A DNA stretch of 39,231 nucleotides from Streptococcus suis YS56 (GTDB lineage Bacteria; Bacillota; Bacilli; Lactobacillales; Streptococcaceae): positions 1-39,231 of the forward strand of contig NZ_ALMY01000062.1 in assembly GCF_000440115.1 (NCBI RefSeq), given 5' to 3'. The position numbers were made by a program, and so were the translations under genes. This document shows, piece after piece, positions 1 through 9,308 of the stretch (position 1 is its first letter; each line of letters begins with the position of its first letter). The notes under the pieces were generated by a model, which was not told where the DNA came from, ran no database searches, and saw only the letters and a list, made by a program, of their open reading frames with translations.

Positions 1-61
1 GTACTACTTTGATTGATGTTTGGTTATGATTTTCGTTTTCTGAAAACGAATTTTTCTTCAT
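1..61 (-). CDS. possible 5' end of an unknown gene, cut by the window edge
   Basis: An open frame on the minus strand starts with ATG at 61 and runs off the window after about 20 codons; it begins MKKNSFSENENHN and is rich in Asn, Ser and Lys. The frame is also open upstream of this ATG, back to near the priA stop, but has no ATG, GTG or TTG there. I see no Shine-Dalgarno sequence before the ATG. It does not look like the start of fmt, the gene I would expect after priA in streptococci. A perfect 9-bp inverted repeat with a 1-nt centre (32-50, followed by five T) lies inside it and could instead be a plus-strand terminator-like hairpin. The function is unknown and the coding status is uncertain. 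Confidence 0.25.
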   Translation of the reverse strand, partial: MKKNSFSENENHNQTSIKVV

Positions 62-119
62 GCGTTTGGCGTGGTAAATCAGCCGAATAAAATAAAAAAA
101 TGCAAGGTCAATAGTGACC

Positions 120-2510
120 TCACATCATATTCTGCGGTTCATTGTCAATAATCAGCCGCAAATCTTGATTTTCTCTCTCCTGTGTCCAATCCAAAATCTG
201 ATTGAGCACCTCTTCCAAACGGTCTTCATGCCGGTATTTCAAGATAATCTGGTAGTGGTAGAGATTATGGGTTCTGGCAATGGGCTTGGGCGTCGGTCCC
301 AGGATTTGAATTGAATCTGTTAAATGTTGACGGAGAAAGGCTACAGTTTCATAGGCTTTTTTCACGACAAATTCTTCCGACTTGTGCGAAAAGGTTAAGC
401 CAACTGTAAAATAGTAAGGTGGATAGCCAAGATTTTTCCGAATGCCCATCTCATAACGATAGAAACCTTCATAATCCTGCTCTTTGGCAAAAGCAATGGC
501 ATAATGATTGGGGTTATAGGTCTGAATCAGGACTTCCCCTTCCTTATCAGCTCGACCAGCCCGACCGGCTACCTGAGTGAGCAACTGGAAGGTCCGCTCA
601 GAAGAACGGAAATCAGGCAAATTGAGAGCCGTATCAGCATTGAGCACTCCAACCAGCGTCACATTTGGAAAATCCAAGCCCTTGGCAATCATCTGGGTTC
701 CCAGAAGAATATCCGCTTCGCCTCGACCAAACCGTTCGAGTAAGTCCTCATGAGCACCTTTTTTCTTGGTAGTATCCACATCCATACGCAAAATTCTAGC
801 CTCTGGCAAGAGCTCCCGCAATTCATCGTAGGCCTTTTGCGTACCCGTCCCATAATAACGAATGGAGCGACTTTGGCAGTTTGGACAGGTCTGAGGAATC
901 CCCTTTTGAAACCCACAGTAGTGGCAATTCATCGTTTTTGTGTCCATATGGAGCGTTAGGGAAATATCACAGTTGGGACACTGGTCAACACTCCCACAAT
1001 CACGACACATGACAAAAGAAGAATAGCCTCGGCGGTTTAACATTAGGACAACTTGTTCATTTCGGTCTAGTTTTTCTTTAATCTTATCAATTAAAACAGG
1101 CGTAAAATTACTAGCCTCCTGCTGACCGATATAATCACGGAAATCCACAACTTCCACTTCTGGAATACGAGCCAAGGGATTGGCCCTCTGGTTAAGAGTC
1201 AGTCTTCCATAGACACCTCGACTAGCCCGAGCCCGTGTTTCAAGACTCGGCGTAGCAGACCCCAAGACCAGAGTCGCCCGATTATAATCAGCCCGCAACT
1301 TTGCCACATCACGCGCATGGTAGCGTGGATTGCTGTCCTGCTTGTAGGTCGCCTCATGCTCCTCATCAATGATGATAACACCCAAATTTGTCAATGGTGC
1401 AAAAATAGCCGAGCGAGCCCCGACAACTACTTGGGCATTTCCCGCCTCAATCTTTCGCCACTCGTCATACTTCTCACCGTCAGACAAGCCCGAATGCAAA
1501 ATAGCAACCTGCTGACCAAAACGAGAGATGAAACGATTGGTCATCTGAGGGGTCAAGGAAATCTCAGGTACCAGCATAATAGCCGTTTTCCCCATCTTCA
1601 AGACCCTATCAATGACCTGGAGATAGACTTCCGTCTTCCCAGAGCCAGTCACTCCTTGCAGTAGAAATGTCTGACTTTCCTGACTGATAGAGGCCACAAT
1701 CTCCCGAACCGCAATGGCCTGCTCCGGATTCAAATCCAAGGCCTGCGATTTTTCCACCTTATCAAAAACACCCTGAGTCCGCGACACTTCCTCTTCCCAG
1801 ACTTCAATATAGCCTTTTTCTTGGAAATAGCGGAGCGTATCAGCTGAATAGTCCGATTTTAGGTTTGAAAAGAGCTGATCATCCGAGTGTTTCAGAAGAA
1901 ATTCCCTTAACTGCTGGCGTTTTTTGGCCCGATTGCTGATGTCTGCTTCTCGTAATTTCTCCAGACAAACACGGTACCATTTTTCAGTTTTGATTTGTTT
2001 TTTGTCCTTGGCCACATAGTCTACCAAGATTTTTCCTGACTGGGCCAGACGCATGATTTTCCCTTGCTCTGTCACGTCCAAGTCAGAAAAACGAATCTGC
2101 TCCTTATCACCAAACAGACTAAGCTGCTCTGCCATTTCCAAACCAATCCCTGGACGGATCAATTTGTCATAGGTCGAATTGAGCAAGCTGGGTAGCATGG
2201 ATTTTAAGAGGGTAATTTTATAGGAGAAGACCGACTTCCTCATCTGGTCCGCCAACCAAAATTGCTCTTGATTGAGAACAGGACTATAGTCCAAAACCTC
2301 GGCAAGCTCTTTCAAGTCTTGTACCTTATTTTCGTCATCTTCATCAATCAAGTCAACTATAATCCCTTGAATCAGCCGATTTCCCTTGCCAAAGGGTACA
2401 TGGACACGCACGCCAACCATGAGCCCCTCTTCCAACTCAGCTGGAACGCGATAAGAATAAGCTTGATCTGTCTGCATCAAAGGAACGTCTACAATAACCT
2501 GTGCTAACAT
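120..2510 (-). CDS. priA: primosomal protein N' (replication restart helicase PriA)
   Basis: PriA is the 3'-5' superfamily 2 DNA helicase that recognises stalled or repaired forks and reloads the replicative helicase. The 796-residue product has the N-terminal fork-binding region (start MLAQVIVDVPL), Walker A GVTGSGKT near residue 286, the DEEH box near 382, and eight zinc-binding cysteines around residues 502-545 (CRDCG, CPNC, CHYCG, CPNC). GTQMIAKGLDFPNV and QVAGRAGR are the C-terminal helicase motifs. The frame is open 22 codons further upstream, but ATG 2510 is chosen because AGGAGG lies 4 nt before it (2515-2520) and the protein then starts as the family does. It is downstream of gmk and rpoZ, as in other streptococci, and probably cotranscribed with them apart from a weak hairpin at 2551-2583. 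Confidence 0.97.
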   Translation of the reverse strand: MLAQVIVDVPLMQTDQAYSYRVPAELEEGLMVGVRVHVPFGKGNRLIQGIIVDLIDEDDENKVQDLKELAEVLDYSPVLNQEQFWLADQMRKSVFSYKITLLKSMLPSLLNSTYDKLIRPGIGLEMAEQLSLFGDKEQIRFSDLDVTEQGKIMRLAQSGKILVDYVAKDKKQIKTEKWYRVCLEKLREADISNRAKKRQQLREFLLKHSDDQLFSNLKSDYSADTLRYFQEKGYIEVWEEEVSRTQGVFDKVEKSQALDLNPEQAIAVREIVASISQESQTFLLQGVTGSGKTEVYLQVIDRVLKMGKTAIMLVPEISLTPQMTNRFISRFGQQVAILHSGLSDGEKYDEWRKIEAGNAQVVVGARSAIFAPLTNLGVIIIDEEHEATYKQDSNPRYHARDVAKLRADYNRATLVLGSATPSLETRARASRGVYGRLTLNQRANPLARIPEVEVVDFRDYIGQQEASNFTPVLIDKIKEKLDRNEQVVLMLNRRGYSSFVMCRDCGSVDQCPNCDISLTLHMDTKTMNCHYCGFQKGIPQTCPNCQSRSIRYYGTGTQKAYDELRELLPEARILRMDVDTTKKKGAHEDLLERFGRGEADILLGTQMIAKGLDFPNVTLVGVLNADTALNLPDFRSSERTFQLLTQVAGRAGRADKEGEVLIQTYNPNHYAIAFAKEQDYEGFYRYEMGIRKNLGYPPYYFTVGLTFSHKSEEFVVKKAYETVAFLRQHLTDSIQILGPTPKPIARTHNLYHYQIILKYRHEDRLEEVLNQILDWTQERENQDLRLIIDNEPQNMM

Positions 2511-2550
2511 CCTTCCTCCTTTCTGTAAAAAATCTAACAATCCGTAAGTG

Positions 2551-2583
2551 AAAAGAAACCCGGATGGTAATCCCAACCGAGTT
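2551..2583 (-). terminator. hairpin between rpoZ and priA
   Basis: Reading the minus strand after the rpoZ stop, AACTCGG pairs with CCGGGTT (one G-T pair) across a 13-nt loop, followed by TTTCTTTT. This looks like a weak intrinsic terminator or attenuator between rpoZ and priA. The long loop makes it modest. Confidence 0.5.
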
Positions 2584-2588
2584 TTTTA

Positions 2589-2903
2589 TTAAATCTTTTC
2601 GCCTTCTTCTTTTTCTTTAGCAATTTGTTCTTTGATTTTCTTCTCTTCTTCTTCCGCCAAACGTTTAGCCTCTTCGGCACGGCGACGAACTGCCTCACGT
2701 TTTGCTTCTGGATCTGGGTGGATAACCACATTACCAGATTCAATTTCTTCCAAGGCACGAAGGGTTGATTTTACAGAAGTAAATTCTTGAGTTGGTTTTG
2801 CTCCCGCTTCCAATTCATGGGCACGTTTGGCCTCAAGAATAACCAATGAGTACTTAGATGGTACCTTATCCAACAAGGTATCAATAGATGGTTTCAACAT
2901 CAT
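2589..2903 (-). CDS. rpoZ: RNA polymerase omega subunit
   Basis: This 104-residue protein is the small omega subunit, which helps assembly and stability of RNA polymerase by holding beta'. The N-terminus [20 protein letters not shown] and the following [12 protein letters not shown] are the conserved omega signature. The C-terminal half is a charged, Glu/Lys-rich helix ([13 protein letters not shown]), which is usual in streptococci. It sits directly between gmk and priA, the normal firmicute order. Either of the two adjacent ATG codons (2903, 2900) could be the start; no strong Shine-Dalgarno sequence distinguishes them. Confidence 0.95.
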   Translation of the reverse strand: MMLKPSIDTLLDKVPSKYSLVILEAKRAHELEAGAKPTQEFTSVKSTLRALEEIESGNVVIHPDPEAKREAVRRRAEEAKRLAEEEEKKIKEQIAKEKEEGEKI

Positions 2904-2935
2904 AGTTCTATTCTCTACTTTCTATCTATAGTTCC

Positions 2936-3669
<734 letters not shown>

Positions 3670-3676
3670 CCCTAAC

Positions 3677-5290
3677 TTATTTAGCAACATCGGTTGCTCT
3701 TGTTTCACGGATGACAGTGATTTTGATATTTCCTGGATAATCCAGATTATTTTCAATTTTCTCACGAACATCATGGGCCAAGATGGTAATTTGATCATCA
3801 GTGACCTTGTTAGGATGAACGATAATCCGAATTTCACGACCAGCCTGAATAGCATAGGATTGTTTAATCCCTTCGAAACTGTTGGCGATTTCTTCCAAGT
3901 CTTGCAGACGTTTGATGTAGGCTTCCATAGATTCACGACGCGAACCTGGACGAGCAGCGCTCAGAGCATCTGCCGCAGCCACAATAACTGCAATAGTACT
4001 TGTCGCTTCTACATCGCCATGGTGACTAGCAATCGCATTGATAACAATTGGATTCTCTTTATATTTCTTAGCCAATTCTGTACCGATTTCAACGTGGCTT
4101 CCATCCACCTCACGGTCAATAGCTTTACCAACGTCATGTAGGAAACCAGCTCGACGTGCCAAATTCACATTCTCGCCCAATTCAGCAGCAAGTACACCTG
4201 CTAATTTAGCAACTTCGATTGAGTGGCGAAGAACATTTTGTCCATAAGAGGTACGGAAATGCAAACGTCCCATGATTTTAATCAAGTCTGGATGAAGGTT
4301 TGGTGCCCCAACTTCATAAGCAGCAGCTTCCCCATACTCACGAATACGGTTATCCATTTCTACACGGTGTTTCTCAACCAACTCCTCAATACGAGCTGGA
4401 TGAATACGACCATCTTGAAGCAAGGTCTCCATGGTCATACGGGCAATCTCACGGCGAATCGGATCAAAACCTGATAGAACAACCACTTCTGGTGTATCAT
4501 CAATGATAACATCGATACCTGTGAGACTTTCAAAGGTACGAATATTTCGACCCTCACGTCCAATAATCCGTCCCTTCATCGCATCATCCGGTAAATGAAC
4601 CGATGTAATCGTCTGCTCAGCCACATATTCACCCGATATGCGTTGCATCGCTTGAGCTAACAAGTCCTTTGCCATCTTATCAGAACGTTCTTTTACTTCA
4701 CGCTCTGCTTCCTTGATACGAGTCGCAATTTCATGCGTCAATTTATCACGTGTATCGGTAAGGATGATTTCCTTCGCCTCTTCTTGACTGAGGGCCGCCA
4801 CTCGTTCTAACTCCAAAGCTTTTTGTTCTTCGAGTTTTACAACTTCTTGTTCACGCTCATCAATGTGCTTAGCTTTATCGGTCAGACTTTGTTCCTTTTG
4901 TTCCAAAGTCTTTTCCTTGTTGGTCAAATTATCGTCTTTGCGGTCCAAGCTGGTCGCCCGCTCTGTCAAGCGTGATTCGATTTGCTTCAACTCTTGACGT
5001 TCTGACTTAAATTCTTCTGCAATTTCTTCTCGGTACTTACGAGCTTCTTCCTTAGCTTCCAAGAGTAATTCTTTTTTCAAGGTCTGGCGATCGCGCTCAG
5101 CTGTTTTTAGAATAACCTCAGCTTGCTCTTCTGCTCGACCACGAACATTACTAGCTTCTTGTTCTGCATTTAAAAGGGTTAATTCTGCAGTTTCTTTTGC
5201 AGATTTCATCTTCAAAGAAATGGCAAAGTAGCCAATTACTAAACCAATGAGAGCAGAAACAAGAGCCACTACAAATGCAATGATTCCCAT
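3677..5290 (-). CDS. rny: ribonuclease Y
   Basis: RNase Y is the membrane-anchored endoribonuclease that starts decay of many mRNAs in firmicutes. The 537-residue product has one N-terminal membrane segment (about residues 3-23), a long charged coiled coil rich in Glu, Lys and Gln (about 30-210), a KH RNA-binding domain with [15 protein letters not shown], and an HD phosphohydrolase domain with RHSIEVA and the metal-binding [10 protein letters not shown]. The length matches the family. It is divergent from luxS, and the two promoters face away from each other within about 130 bp. AAAGAGGTAG precedes ATG 5290. Confidence 0.97.
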   Translation of the reverse strand: MGIIAFVVALVSALIGLVIGYFAISLKMKSAKETAELTLLNAEQEASNVRGRAEEQAEVILKTAERDRQTLKKELLLEAKEEARKYREEIAEEFKSERQELKQIESRLTERATSLDRKDDNLTNKEKTLEQKEQSLTDKAKHIDEREQEVVKLEEQKALELERVAALSQEEAKEIILTDTRDKLTHEIATRIKEAEREVKERSDKMAKDLLAQAMQRISGEYVAEQTITSVHLPDDAMKGRIIGREGRNIRTFESLTGIDVIIDDTPEVVVLSGFDPIRREIARMTMETLLQDGRIHPARIEELVEKHRVEMDNRIREYGEAAAYEVGAPNLHPDLIKIMGRLHFRTSYGQNVLRHSIEVAKLAGVLAAELGENVNLARRAGFLHDVGKAIDREVDGSHVEIGTELAKKYKENPIVINAIASHHGDVEATSTIAVIVAAADALSAARPGSRRESMEAYIKRLQDLEEIANSFEGIKQSYAIQAGREIRIIVHPNKVTDDQITILAHDVREKIENNLDYPGNIKITVIRETRATDVAK

Positions 5291-5336
5291 ATTTCTACCT
5301 CTTTTTTAAAATTCGATTTTCACAAAATCTGTATCT

Positions 5337-5365
5337 ATTTTATCATATTTGAAACGATTTCACAA
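5337..5365 (-). promoter_or_regulatory. promoter of rny
   Basis: Minus strand: TTGTGA (5360-5365), a 17-nt spacer, then TAAAAT (5337-5342) preceded by TGA, which is an extended -10. It lies close to the divergent luxS promoter. Confidence 0.5.
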
Positions 5366-5382
5366 TTCCAAATTGTCAAATA

Positions 5383-5391
5383 TGGTATAAT
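5383..5391 (+). promoter_or_regulatory. extended -10 promoter of luxS
   Basis: TGGTATAAT is a perfect extended -10 element 27 nt before the luxS ATG. No good -35 hexamer is seen at the right distance, which is common for extended -10 promoters. Confidence 0.6.
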
Positions 5392-5418
5392 AAATTCATC
5401 ACTTATTTGGAGGAAACC

Positions 5419-5901
5419 ATGAAAAAAGAAGTCACTGTCGAAAGCTTCGAGCTAGACCACACTATTGTAAAAGCACCTTACATCCGCTTAATTTCTGAAG
5501 AAGTCGGACCCAAAGGAGACATTATTACAAACTTTGATATTCGCCTTATCCAACCCAACGAAAATGCAATGGATACAGCTGGTCTACATACCATCGAGCA
5601 TCTATTAGCTAAACTAATTCGCCAGCGCATCGATGGGCTAATCGACTGCTCTCCTTTCGGGTGTCGGACAGGTTTCCACATGATTATGTGGGGAAAACAA
5701 GACTCTGAAAAGATTGCTCGAGTCATCAAGTCGAGTTTGGAAGAAATTGCAGAAGGTATCACTTGGGAGGATGTTCCTGGGACAACCATTGAATCATGCG
5801 GCAACTACAAAGACCACAGCCTTCATTCAGCTAAAGAATGGGCAAAACTAATCCTTTCTCAAGGAATCTCTACCGATGCCTTTGAAAGAAAACCAATCTA
5901 A
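5419..5901 (+). CDS. luxS: S-ribosylhomocysteine lyase LuxS
   Basis: LuxS cleaves S-ribosylhomocysteine to homocysteine and DPD, the precursor of autoinducer AI-2, in the activated methyl cycle. The 160-residue protein shows the metal site HTIEH (His57, Glu60, His61), SPFGCRTGF with the active-site Cys82, and Cys127 in CGNYKDHS as the third metal ligand. ATG 5419 is chosen over an in-frame ATG four codons upstream because TTGGAGGAAA directly precedes it and the N-terminus [15 protein letters not shown] matches the family. It is monocistronic and converges on mapZ; its terminator region is interrupted by a 182-bp insertion. Confidence 0.98.
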   Translation: MKKEVTVESFELDHTIVKAPYIRLISEEVGPKGDIITNFDIRLIQPNENAMDTAGLHTIEHLLAKLIRQRIDGLIDCSPFGCRTGFHMIMWGKQDSEKIARVIKSSLEEIAEGITWEDVPGTTIESCGNYKDHSLHSAKEWAKLILSQGISTDAFERKPI

Positions 5902-6121
5902 CAAAAAAGCGGATAAACCGCTCAGAACGTAGACAAACTCCTAAAAATATAAAAAATTGAAGAAGTTTGCGAAAGATAGCAAGTCATTAAACTCTTAGAA
6001 ACATTGATATTTCGGCGTTTCTGAGAGTTTTTTATTTTCAACATAAAGAAAAAAAGATTGAAGAAAATTGTCCAAAATGGACTTTTTCTTCAATCCGAAG
6101 CGACTAAACCGCTTTTTTGTT
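5900..6121. terminator. bidirectional luxS/mapZ terminator split by an insertion
   Basis: The outer arms AACAAAAAAGCGG (5900-5912) and CCGCTTTTTTGTT (6109-6121) are perfect 13-nt inverted repeats, and each touches the stop codon of its gene (luxS left, mapZ right). A 9-bp direct repeat TAAACCGCT occurs at 5914-5922 and 6105-6113. Removing one repeat and the 182 nt between them leaves one perfect hairpin: 13-bp arms, loop ATAAA, A-tract on one side and T-tract on the other. The left half still forms a small GCGG-ATAAA-CCGC hairpin and the right half AAGCG-CGCTT. Confidence 0.7.
5923..6104. mobile_element. 182-bp noncoding insertion flanked by a 9-bp direct repeat
   Basis: This stretch lies between two copies of TAAACCGCT, the pattern left by a transposition event. 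It has no gene. It holds two hairpins: AAACTCTTAGAAAC (5989-6002) with GTTTCTGAGAGTTT (6017-6030), followed by more T, which could now terminate luxS; and a 19-nt arm at 6056-6074 with an 18-nt arm at 6078-6095 (GATTGAAG...CTTCAATC). I find no clear terminal inverted repeat between its two ends and no second copy in the window. Calling it a mobile element is an inference from the flanking repeat. Confidence 0.5.
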
Positions 6122-7575
6122 TAATAATCCAAGGCATCAGAATGACCAGCACCATTGCCGACAAAGTAGCCTGTCTTACAATTTATAGAGAACAAGTAGG
6201 TCCCATCTGGTTTAAACATATTGTAGTAGCCATTGCCGTTGATAATATTAACTTTTTCCAAGATATATTGATTGCCTGTTATATACCCACGTTGTTGCGA
6301 GATAGTCACAATATTTTCAAGAATACCTGGATTGAAATTCCATGCTTCATTGTTTACATCATCAATCATTGCTTGATTATAAGGAACACGACTGCGGTCA
6401 CGTTGCAAGACGACACCAGCTGGCACGGCAATACCAAAGTCGGTTGTTGAGCCTGAAACCGTTGTTGAAGCGACTTCTGTTGTCGCTGGTACACCAGTAG
6501 ATACAGTTTCATCAGCACCTTGGTTGCTTGTGACTGCAGCCTCACTTGCTACCGTAGCCGAAGCGACTTCCTGTTGTGAACGACCAAAATTCACGACTGA
6601 TGCTAATAGACTGTCAACTGCACTAATCCCTGTCGTTGTCGCAGAAAGAGATTCTCCTGATTTAACCGTCGCCGTTGTATCAATTTCACCATTAACAACG
6701 ACTTCTTTATCAAACTGACCATTAATGGCCTGAATGGCTGCAATGGCTTTTTCAAGATGATCATACTGTTCTTTAGCTTTGGTATAACCGTCCGAATTCT
6801 TATCCAATTTTTCCAACAGCACTTTCAGTTCTGCTAATTTACCAAATTCTGAATTTTTTAGCTTGGTCAAACTACTATCCGTAAAGAAACTATTATAGAG
6901 CTGTTCAAAAGCGGTCACATTCGCATCTGTCGAACTTGATGCTGTCGATGACGTCTGGCTTGTACTTGTTGAACTTGAAGAAGTCGCAGTATTCGATTTG
7001 TTAACCGAATTCATCCAAACCAGGGCCGTCGCCATTACACCAATCATTGAAAGCCCTACTGCTGACCAGAAGTAAAATTTCTTTTTTTGGTCCCTATCTG
7101 CGCCCTCACTATGGTCCAAGTCTTCGGCCTCATCTTCTTCCAATTCTAAACTAGAATCATCTGCCATTGGAGATAACCCCTCCATTGCTACAGTACTTGC
7201 AATCACTGTTTCTTCCAAGGTTTCCATCGGAGTTACCGAAAGTTCTTCTACAATAGGAGCAATCTCCTCACTAACTTCCGTAAGAGAAGACTCATTTGCT
7301 TCTACCTCTTCCGCGCTTTCATGTCCTTGATTTTTTTCCTCATCAGCCACCTCAACTAAAGGAAGAAGATTGATTTTGGTTTCAAATTTTTGAGATTCAA
7401 TTTCTGCGCGGTGTTGCTTGATATAACGATCCAAGAGACCATCATCTTCTGTCACACCCGCTTCAATTTCCTTATGTTTTTTGACTGCTTCTTCGATTGT
7501 TAAATCTTTCGCCACTTCAAAATCTAAAACTTTTTCCTCATCCAAAGGAAGATGATGACTATTTTTTTCTCCCAC
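6121..7575 (-). CDS. mapZ: mid-cell-anchored protein Z, FtsZ-ring positioning
   Basis: MapZ (LocZ) marks the division site in streptococci, positions FtsZ and is phosphorylated by the StkP/PknB kinase. The 484-residue protein has a cytoplasmic acidic N-terminus with the conserved block FEVAKDLTIEEAVKKHKEIE followed by DRYIKQHRAEIE, one transmembrane segment (about 167-187, after DQKKKFYF), a Ser/Thr-rich linker, an extracellular helical domain (about 215-290), a second variable linker, and the conserved C-terminal domain ending in NGNGYYN, LFSINCKTGYFVGNGAGH and DALDY. The start is GTG 7575, with AGGAGG five nt before it. It follows rlmL by 9 nt and is surely cotranscribed with it, the same order as in S. 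pneumoniae. Confidence 0.93.
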   Translation of the reverse strand: MGEKNSHHLPLDEEKVLDFEVAKDLTIEEAVKKHKEIEAGVTEDDGLLDRYIKQHRAEIESQKFETKINLLPLVEVADEEKNQGHESAEEVEANESSLTEVSEEIAPIVEELSVTPMETLEETVIASTVAMEGLSPMADDSSLELEEDEAEDLDHSEGADRDQKKKFYFWSAVGLSMIGVMATALVWMNSVNKSNTATSSSSTSTSQTSSTASSSTDANVTAFEQLYNSFFTDSSLTKLKNSEFGKLAELKVLLEKLDKNSDGYTKAKEQYDHLEKAIAAIQAINGQFDKEVVVNGEIDTTATVKSGESLSATTTGISAVDSLLASVVNFGRSQQEVASATVASEAAVTSNQGADETVSTGVPATTEVASTTVSGSTTDFGIAVPAGVVLQRDRSRVPYNQAMIDDVNNEAWNFNPGILENIVTISQQRGYITGNQYILEKVNIINGNGYYNMFKPDGTYLFSINCKTGYFVGNGAGHSDALDY

Positions 7576-7584
7576 GATGTCCTC

Positions 7585-8751
7585 CTATCCTTGCACTTCT
7601 TGCACTTGACGTTTCACTCGTTGACCAAAAAATTGATAAAGATCCACTTTTAGGGTACCATTATACAGTTTGCGTTTCTTATCCGCTTGCTGTCCAAAAC
7701 GGGTTTCAAACAACTCATCACTAGTTAGAATAAATTTAGACCATGTTTTGAGTGGTTCAAAAGTCTGCCCCATTTCTCGATACAGGGTAACAATGGCTTC
7801 ATCATCCAACAAACGTTCTCCGTAAGGTGGATTAGAAATAATGACACCATTAATTTTATCTGTACGCAAGTCTTGCACACGCATTTGCTTGAAAACAATA
7901 TCCTGCTCAACTCCTGCCGCAAATGCATTCTTCTTCGCAATTTCAATCATACGAGCATCAATATCTGATCCAGCAATATCTAATACCAAATCTGCCTTGA
8001 TAGAAGCTTGTGCTTCTTTGCGTAATGCAGCCACCAATTGATCCTCAACCCACGGCCATTCCTCAAATGCAAAACTTCTCTTCAAACCTGGGGCTATATT
8101 TTTGGCCAACATAGCTGCCTCAATACAGAAAGTTCCCGATCCGCAAGTAGGGTCAATAAGCGGTTTATCTGGATACCAATTCGATAATTGCAAAATAGCA
8201 GCTGCCATATTTTCTTTGATTGGGGCGCCACCTTTTTCCACACGATAACCACGTTTGAATAAACTAGAACCAGTCGTATCAATCATGACTGTCGCCACAT
8301 CTTTCAAAATCGACACTTCAATTTTAAACTCTGCCCCCATCTCTTGTAAGGGAACCCCTTCGGGACGAGAGAAGTGTTTCTGCAGTTTCTTTACAACTGC
8401 TTTCTTAGAAATAGCCTGCACACTTGGTTCATTATGCAATTTCGATTTGACACATTTGGCCTTGGAAATAGGGAACTTGCAGCCTAGAGGCAAGTAATTT
8501 TCCCAGTCCAAGTTAAAAACTCCTTGGAACAACTCTTCAAAAGTCTTTGCTGGAAATTGTCCAACAATGATTTTGATTCTATCTGCTGAACGCAACCAGA
8601 TATTGGTTTCGATAATGGATTTTACATCTCCTTGGAATCGAACACGGCCATTTTCCACTTGACATTCATAGCCGAGATTACGAATTTCTCGACCCACAAC
8701 CGCTTCCAGACCTGCTGCTGCCGTCGCAATCAACTCAAATTGTTTTTTCAT
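7585..8751 (-). CDS. rlmL: 23S rRNA guanine-N2 methyltransferase, THUMP-domain class
   Basis: This is a SAM-dependent RNA methyltransferase of the RlmL/YpsC family, predicted to make m2G in 23S rRNA. The 388-residue protein has an N-terminal ferredoxin-like and THUMP region (about 1-160, start MKKQFELIATAAAGLEAVVG) and a Rossmann methyltransferase domain with LIDPTCGSGTFCIEAA as the SAM site, DLVLDIAGSDID, and the catalytic motif ISNPPYGERL. It lacks the second methyltransferase domain of the E. coli protein, as is usual in firmicutes. AGAGGA precedes ATG 8751. It starts just after the rnpB terminator and is followed by mapZ. Confidence 0.9.
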   Translation of the reverse strand: MKKQFELIATAAAGLEAVVGREIRNLGYECQVENGRVRFQGDVKSIIETNIWLRSADRIKIIVGQFPAKTFEELFQGVFNLDWENYLPLGCKFPISKAKCVKSKLHNEPSVQAISKKAVVKKLQKHFSRPEGVPLQEMGAEFKIEVSILKDVATVMIDTTGSSLFKRGYRVEKGGAPIKENMAAAILQLSNWYPDKPLIDPTCGSGTFCIEAAMLAKNIAPGLKRSFAFEEWPWVEDQLVAALRKEAQASIKADLVLDIAGSDIDARMIEIAKKNAFAAGVEQDIVFKQMRVQDLRTDKINGVIISNPPYGERLLDDEAIVTLYREMGQTFEPLKTWSKFILTSDELFETRFGQQADKKRKLYNGTLKVDLYQFFGQRVKRQVQEVQG

Positions 8752-8767
8752 TTTTTTCCTCTACAAT

Positions 8768-8787
8768 AAAAGCTAGCAGAGCTAGCT
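8768..8787 (-). terminator. terminator of rnpB
   Basis: On the minus strand AGCTAGC-TCT-AGCTAGC-like arms (8771-8777 and 8781-8787) form a 7-bp stem followed by TTTTATTG. It lies 10 nt downstream of the RNase P RNA 3' end. Confidence 0.75.
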
Positions 8788-8796
8788 ACCTATTTT

Positions 8797-9176
8797 ATGC
8801 AATTTTCTGTAAGCCATGTTTTGTTCCGGTGGTACTAGGTTCTACCACCTTCGATAACCATCTGTCTACTGTTCTAAACAGTCAGGATTTCTGTTCATTT
8901 CCATCCATCCCATGCCCCGACCAAAGTTTGGGTTGCTAGCTTGAGGGGTTTACCGCGTTCCATTTTTTACGTTTCCATAAAAACTTCGTCACTGTGGCAC
9001 TTTCAGATCTACTCTGGCATATCAAAAGACTTAGCCATTTTAACCGCCGTAACGCCCAAGGGCGTCCCTAGGCTTATTGATTCGCCTAGCACAAACACTA
9101 CTGGCATCTCAGCCAGTGCTAGCATGGACTTTCCTCATGGTAGAAAACTACCACGCGATTATCCAAAAATTGCACC
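8797..9176 (-). ncRNA. rnpB: RNase P RNA, Bacillus type (class B)
   Basis: RNase P RNA is the catalytic subunit that trims tRNA 5' ends. Reading the minus strand, the 5' end GTGCAATTTT pairs with AAAATTGCAT at the 3' end (helix P1). The highly conserved GGAAAGTCCATGCTAGCAC appears near the 5' side (about 9115-9133). The length of about 380 nt, its place between gpsB and rlmL, and its own promoter and terminator fit streptococcal rnpB. Ends are set from helix P1 and could be a few bases off. Confidence 0.93.
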
Positions 9177-9179
9177 TTA

Positions 9180-9209
9180 ATTATCTTAGAAGTTGTATCT
9201 ACAAAGCAA
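9180..9209 (-). promoter_or_regulatory. promoter of rnpB
   Basis: Minus strand TTGCTT (9204-9209), an 18-nt spacer, and GATAAT (9180-9185). Transcription would start at about the P1 helix 5' end. Confidence 0.5.
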
Positions 9210-9237
9210 GCCACTTTAAATCAAGGAATATCTCTGA

Positions 9238-9260
9238 CACAAATACAGAATGTATTTGTG
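9238..9260. repeat. perfect 10-bp palindrome upstream of rnpB
   Basis: CACAAATACA (9238-9247) and TGTATTTGTG (9251-9260) are perfect inverted repeats around GAA. The site lies between gpsB and the rnpB promoter, about 30 bp above the -35. There is no T-tract on either side, so it is not a standard gpsB terminator. It could be an operator or a transcript-end stem. Confidence 0.45.
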
Positions 9261-9308
9261 CACAAGAAAATTACTGCGAATAAAGTGTCAGTTTAGGTGT
9301 ACAATTTT

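Noticed and set aside
6058..6450. Plus-strand frame of 130 codons starting in the luxS-mapZ gap
   Set aside because: It runs antisense into the conserved C-terminus of mapZ and has no ribosome site.
8941..9283. Open frames on the plus strand between rlmL and gpsB
   Set aside because: They overlap the RNase P RNA gene, which is supported by conserved sequence, helix P1, promoter and terminator.
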